Below, in pieces: positions 4,238 to 7,680 of a stretch of 7,680 bases of DNA (the stretch's first letter is position 1; every line of letters begins with the position of its first letter). The notes below the pieces were generated by a model. The model did not search any database, was not told the origin of the DNA, and saw nothing but the letters and a program-made list of their open reading frames with translations. This DNA is from Gemmatimonadota bacterium (lineage in GTDB: Bacteria; Latescibacterota; UBA2968; UBA8231). The stretch lies in NCBI GenBank assembly GCA_026706505.1, contig JAPOYQ010000169.1, positions 1 through 7,680 on the forward strand, given 5' to 3'. A program made the translations under genes and the position numbers.

Positions 4238-7090
4238 TCAATGCGTGAGGGCGTAGACGATGACGTTGACGCCGAACTTGTAGGCGTTGCGGCTCAGTTG
4301 GCCCCAGTTGAACTGGAGTCCGCAACAGAAGTCGTTGGGCGACAACACGACCATCAGCCGGCCCTCGCGAAACAGGCCGAGGCCCTCCCAGCGTCCTTTC
4401 TCGTGCATCTGCGGCAGGCCATCGGGGAATTGGTAGGCGCAGTGGTAGATGGGATGGTCGTGCGGGATCTGCTCGAACTCGTGCTCGGGGAACACCTCCC
4501 GGAACAGCTCGATGGTGGAGCGCGTGAAGATCGGCGGCTTCGACCTGTTGAAGGTGCCCTCCTTCACACAGTCGTCGGCGAACAGGAAGCCTCCGCGCAG
4601 CAGGTACTCGCGCAGGTTGCTCTTCTCCGCGTCCGACAGTTTGGCAGGATTGTTGGAGGTTATGAACAGGAGGGGGTAGGCGAACAGGCGGTCGCGGTGC
4701 TCGTCCCTCAGGCTGACCGACTCCGGTGTCGGGTGGACGCGCACCGTGGTCTGGCGCGCCAACTGGATCAGGAATCGCCGCACGTTGTTGCCGCCGTAGT
4801 ACTGCCAGTCGCGGCCCCAACTCCAACCGGTGGTCTCGTGCTCGACGTAAGCGAAACGCAGTTGGTCGCCGTCGCGCAGAACCGGGGCCTCTTGGGCCGC
4901 GGCCGGCATGGCCTGCCAGGCCGCCGCCAGGGCCAGTACCACCAGTCCGCGCCGCCGCCGCAGCAGCCACTCGCCCGACAGCAACCCCAGGATCCCGACG
5001 AACAGCCAGGGCGTATCCCACAGGTCGTCCACGAGGCGCCGCGAGGTCGCGGGCGAAGACAGGGTCAATCGCTCGGCAATTTCGTCCACCTCGGCGGGTG
5101 AGAAGAACAGGCCGCCCCCGTGGCGGGCGAGGCGGCGCAGGAGGGGCACGTCAGCGATGCGGCCGGAGAGTTCCGGATCGAGGTCGCGGACCTCGAAGAA
5201 GCCGCGGCCGTCGCCCAGACGCGTACCCTCCTGCCGGGCCCAGGCGTCGAGCTGGTACTCGCCCGCTGCTTCCGGTTCCAGCGTCCCCTCGTAGTGGCCC
5301 GGCTCGCCCAGAGCCGATTCCAGCTCGATCACGCGACCCTCGCCAGCGGAACCCAGTGGGCCCATGGCGACGGAGACGCGGGCCTCGGGCACTGGCTGGT
5401 GATCCGCGCCGACGAGTTCGGCGGTCAGCCTCACCGGTTCGCCCAGGTGGTAGGTGAAGCGCTCCAAGTGCAGGCGCAGTCGACTCTCGCGCTTGACGAG
5501 GCCACGGATTGTACGCTGCCAGAAGTCGTCGTAGGATAGGTCGTCCGGCTCGGAGAAGGCGCGCCAGTGCCAAGAGGCGACCAGGCCGAAGAAGGCGACC
5601 CGGCCAGCTCCGTACCGGTGGCTGGCCATAAGGATGTCGCCGCTCTCCTCGGCCTGCAGCTGCACGCTGGCCGCTGCCTTTGCCTGTCCCACCTGCAGAT
5701 AGCTACGGAACAGGGGCAACCCGGCCAGACTCTCTGGTGCCAACACCGACGCGTCGGCGTGGCTCCGGTCGGGCAGTCGCAGACGGACACCCTCGGCCTG
5801 CAGTTGCGGCTGCGGCGATAGGAACACCGGCAGGATGTCGCGCAGTGCGCCGTCGGCCTCGGTCAGCGACGGACTGCCGAGCACGAGCAGGCCGCCCCCG
5901 CGGCTCGACACGTAGTGGGCCAGGGCCTTCTCGTCGCCGTCGAGGTGACGCGCCACGGTCACGTCTCCAAGCACGATGGCGTCGTAGCCCGCGATCTCTA
6001 GCGGTGCGTCCGCCGGCAGGCCGATGCGGTACTCTGAGTCGTCGTCGAGAGCGACCACTGCGTGGACGACGATCCCCTCCTCTCCTTCGAGGGCGCGGCG
6101 GAGGTAAGCGAACTCGGCCCGTGGCCGGCCCTCCAAGAACAGCACGTGCACCTCCTCTCGCGGTGCCACATCGACGACGAAGGGGCGCTGGTTGTTGTGG
6201 TGCACGATCTCGTCCTCGCGGGGCGGCACCTCGACCTCGTAGCGCTGTAGGCCGGGCGCGCCGGCCACGAAGGAGAGGTGCACGGAACGCCGGGTCTGCC
6301 CTGTCAGGAACACGGTCTCGTGTGCGGCTGGTCCGGAGGGCGAGTGCAGGCGCACCGGGGTCTCGATCTGCTCGTACCCCTGACTTGAGAGGTCGACGCG
6401 CACGCTGACGACGTCGCCCGACTGCACTTGGTTAGGTGCCACCACGTCGTCGATGCGGAGGTCCCGCTGCTTTGCCTCGTCAACGACGGAGAGAGCGTGG
6501 ACGCGAACCCCGCTATCGAGCAGCCGCTGCACCGGTCGCGCCGGGTCCCGGTCGCCGTTGTGGGCACCGTCTGAGACCACGAGGACGCCGGCTAGGGGGA
6601 GTCCCCCGAGGTCGGCGGCCGAGTGTTCGACGGCCTCGGCTAGGTCGGTGCGCGGGCCGTCCGGGGCGAGCTGTTCGGCCTGCCACACCCGGGAGGTGCC
6701 GTCGGCGAAGGCGTAGAGGCGGGGGCGAAAACGCGCCGACAATTGCTGCAGGAGCCCGCCTTCGGCGTACAGGGTCTGGCGCATCCAGTCGGCCCGACTC
6801 TCGCCCTCGGCGACGCCCGGCAGGCGCATGCTGCGCGAGGCGTCCAGCAGTACGAGGAGGGAGGTCTCGCGGTCGTCGGGGACCGAGTGGACGCGGACCG
6901 GTTGCAGCAGGGCGACTAGGATCAGCGTCAGGCCGGCGACGCGCAGGCCGGTGAGGAGCACGCGGAAGGGCAGCCCCCGGCGCTGAACGCGGCGATACTC
7001 GAAGCCGACCACGGCCAAGGTCGCGGCGAGGAGGGCGAAGACGCCGAGGGGGGAGACGCCGCTGGCTAGGCTGAACTCGCCGCCGTTCAC
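4238..7090 (-). CDS. Membrane VWA/glutamine-amidotransferase-like protein fused to a DUF4159 domain
   Basis: A 950-residue envelope protein of uncertain function. Two N-terminal membrane helices (about 13-30 and 44-62) flank a basic loop (RRVQRRG), which predicts that the large middle part is periplasmic. A VWA domain (about 76-205) has an intact MIDAS: DASRS (83-87), Thr148 and Asp174 in VVSDG. Next is a glutamine-amidotransferase-like fold (about 312-425: VLFLEGRPRAEF, YDAIVLGD, GGGLLVLGS) with no catalytic cysteine in the usual place. A beta-sandwich follows (about 540-635: FTYHLGEPVRLTAELVG). A helix at about 693-710 leads to RRRR and then LVVLALAAAWQAMPAAAQEA, which resembles a complete signal peptide. 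The remainder (about 738-950) is DUF4159 (LLRGGFLFADDC, IPHDHPIYHC, LSPND). DUF4159 is normally a separate protein, so this looks like a gene fusion. The start is GTG, overlapping the previous stop as GTGA, with GGAG 7 bases upstream. Such proteins occur in MoxR/BatA-like clusters; a role in envelope complex assembly is inference. Confidence 0.87.
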   Translation of the reverse strand: MNGGEFSLASGVSPLGVFALLAATLAVVGFEYRRVQRRGLPFRVLLTGLRVAGLTLILVALLQPVRVHSVPDDRETSLLVLLDASRSMRLPGVAEGESRADWMRQTLYAEGGLLQQLSARFRPRLYAFADGTSRVWQAEQLAPDGPRTDLAEAVEHSAADLGGLPLAGVLVVSDGAHNGDRDPARPVQRLLDSGVRVHALSVVDEAKQRDLRIDDVVAPNQVQSGDVVSVRVDLSSQGYEQIETPVRLHSPSGPAAHETVFLTGQTRRSVHLSFVAGAPGLQRYEVEVPPREDEIVHHNNQRPFVVDVAPREEVHVLFLEGRPRAEFAYLRRALEGEEGIVVHAVVALDDDSEYRIGLPADAPLEIAGYDAIVLGDVTVARHLDGDEKALAHYVSSRGGGLLVLGSPSLTEADGALRDILPVFLSPQPQLQAEGVRLRLPDRSHADASVLAPESLAGLPLFRSYLQVGQAKAAASVQLQAEESGDILMASHRYGAGRVAFFGLVASWHWRAFSEPDDLSYDDFWQRTIRGLVKRESRLRLHLERFTYHLGEPVRLTAELVGADHQPVPEARVSVAMGPLGSAGEGRVIELESALGEPGHYEGTLEPEAAGEYQLDAWARQEGTRLGDGRGFFEVRDLDPELSGRIADVPLLRRLARHGGGLFFSPAEVDEIAERLTLSSPATSRRLVDDLWDTPWLFVGILGLLSGEWLLRRRRGLVVLALAAAWQAMPAAAQEAPVLRDGDQLRFAYVEHETTGWSWGRDWQYYGGNNVRRFLIQLARQTTVRVHPTPESVSLRDEHRDRLFAYPLLFITSNNPAKLSDAEKSNLREYLLRGGFLFADDCVKEGTFNRSKPPIFTRSTIELFREVFPEHEFEQIPHDHPIYHCAYQFPDGLPQMHEKGRWEGLGLFREGRLMVVLSPNDFCCGLQFNWGQLSRNAYKFGVNVIVYALTH

Positions 7091-7680
7091 TCGACCACTC
7101 CGGCTTCGGCCAGGACGCGAAAGTACCGCTGCACGAGCTCGCGGTACTCGGGTGGGTAGGCATCGCCTGCAAAGGGCAGGACATCGCCCTGCCGGGCAAG
7201 GTGCTGCATGCGATCTTCGAGCAGGCTCTCGAGTTGGCCGAGGGTTTCCAGGACTCCTTCTCGCGCCCGCCCTAGGCCGCCGCCCGACCCGAGGCCGGCG
7301 GCCCGCAGACGGGCCAGACCGGCGCGCAGGCCGCTGTCGTCGAGGGGTTCGTAGAGCCGTTCCAGTTGGTCGAGTGCGGCGCGGTCGCGATCGCCCTCGC
7401 CGCCACCCTGAAGGCGGGTCTTGAGGGCGTGGGTGGCGTTGAGGGCCGCCGCCACTTGCGCCGCCTCCGAGCCGGTCTCGGCCGAGATGGCGGCGACGAG
7501 GTTGGCAGCGATCGCCCGCAGGGCGCGCCCGACGCGCCGCTGCTTAGGGATAGCGCTGCGTGCCCTGCGCTCGTCGCCGAAGGCGGCCTCAAGCGTCTCT
7601 AGGCGCTCTTCGATGGAGGAGTCGCGCACGTTGCAGCCGCCCGAAGCGAGCGCCAAGGCGATCGAACGGCCTATGCCCGA
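7087..7680 (-). CDS. Partial helical protein, possible lipoprotein, of a VWA/DUF4159 cluster
   Basis: The last 197 residues of a protein whose start lies at or beyond the right edge. I do not recognise a named family. The visible N-terminal stretch SGIGRSIALALASGGCNVRD could be the end of a lipoprotein signal with Cys16 as the lipidated residue, though serine at -3 is a poor lipobox. A TTG at 7656 is a possible but poor start because it would cut the hydrophobic run. The rest is predicted almost wholly helical: ERLETLEAAFGDERRARS, AAQVAAALNATHALKTRLQ, and LETLGQLESLLEDRMQHLAR. It ends PPEYRELVQRYFRVLAE, a closing motif I associate with proteins next to VWA/BatA-type genes. The stop TGA overlaps the GTG of the fusion gene by four bases, so the two are co-translated and probably work together at the membrane. 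Confidence 0.7.
   Translation of the reverse strand, partial: SGIGRSIALALASGGCNVRDSSIEERLETLEAAFGDERRARSAIPKQRRVGRALRAIAANLVAAISAETGSEAAQVAAALNATHALKTRLQGGGEGDRDRAALDQLERLYEPLDDSGLRAGLARLRAAGLGSGGGLGRAREGVLETLGQLESLLEDRMQHLARQGDVLPFAGDAYPPEYRELVQRYFRVLAEAGVVE

Noticed and set aside
4920..4942. Separate start for a stand-alone DUF4159 protein at an internal GTG (4942).
   Set aside because: No convincing Shine-Dalgarno precedes it and the frame is uninterrupted, so the simplest reading is a fused protein; internal initiation remains only a possibility.
3680..5101. Long plus-strand open frame of 473 codons spanning the asparaginase 3' end and the opposite strand of the DUF4159 region.
   Set aside because: It shifts frame within a clearly real gene and then runs antisense to another. 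Its composition (Arg/Ser/Val/Gln-rich) is typical of GC-rich shadow frames and it has no recognisable motif.
4726..6954. Several plus-strand Arg/Pro-rich open frames (for example 4726-5457, 5680-6408, 6436-6954).
   Set aside because: They lie antisense to the intact 950-residue gene, are low-complexity Arg/Gly/Pro, and lack ribosome binding sites or domains.
7600..7680. SGIGRSIALALASGGCNV resembles the nucleotide-binding glycine motif of short-chain dehydrogenases.
   Set aside because: The following sequence has none of the later dehydrogenase motifs (NNAG, YxxxK) and is helical to the end. The full set cannot fit between this motif and the stop, so the match is probably chance.

Overview
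The window looks like chromosomal DNA from a GC-rich Gram-negative bacterium. Three genes carry export signals of Sec, Tat or membrane type, and there is a VWA/DUF4159 membrane protein of the kind found in Planctomycetota, Latescibacterota, Gemmatimonadota, Acidobacteriota and similar phyla. The taxon cannot be fixed from this sequence alone. I see no RNA genes, CRISPR array, insertion sequence or prophage.

Left end, minus strand (1-1535): the ATPase subunit of a di/oligopeptide ABC importer (DppF/OppF type), followed directly by the solute-binding lipid- or periplasm-located partner, which runs off the left edge. The binding protein has no ATG, GTG or TTG at its expected start. It appears to begin at an ATT codon that overlaps the ATPase stop by one base and sits behind a good ribosome binding site. 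No permease or second ATPase is visible.

Middle left, minus strand (1752-2586): an orphan YgjP-type zinc metallopeptidase gene in visibly AT-richer DNA than its surroundings (a 60-base sample at 1861-1920 is 42% GC, against 67% at 6121-6180). It overlaps a tiny upstream reading frame. A near-consensus promoter lies upstream, and its 19-base spacer is filled by a near-complete 11-bp-arm inverted repeat with a third half-site beside it. This looks like an operator.

Middle, plus strand (2737-4224): a tight two-gene operon. The first gene encodes an exported RidA-like (YjgF/YER057c/UK114) protein with an odd Asp/His-rich tail. The second encodes a Tat-exported glycosylasparaginase-type Ntn-hydrolase. 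The hydrolase releases a glycosylamine-type product and RidA proteins act on reactive imine/enamine nitrogen, so a joint envelope function in asparagine-linked glycan or isoaspartyl peptide breakdown is plausible but inferred.

Right half, minus strand (4238-7680): the 3' end of an envelope-associated operon. A partial helical, possibly lipoprotein gene enters from the right edge and overlaps by four bases a 950-residue membrane protein. That protein joins a VWA domain, a glutamine-amidotransferase-like domain, a beta-sandwich and, after an internal signal-peptide-like helix, a DUF4159 domain. This right-hand operon converges with the plus-strand operon, leaving a gap of only 13 bases.
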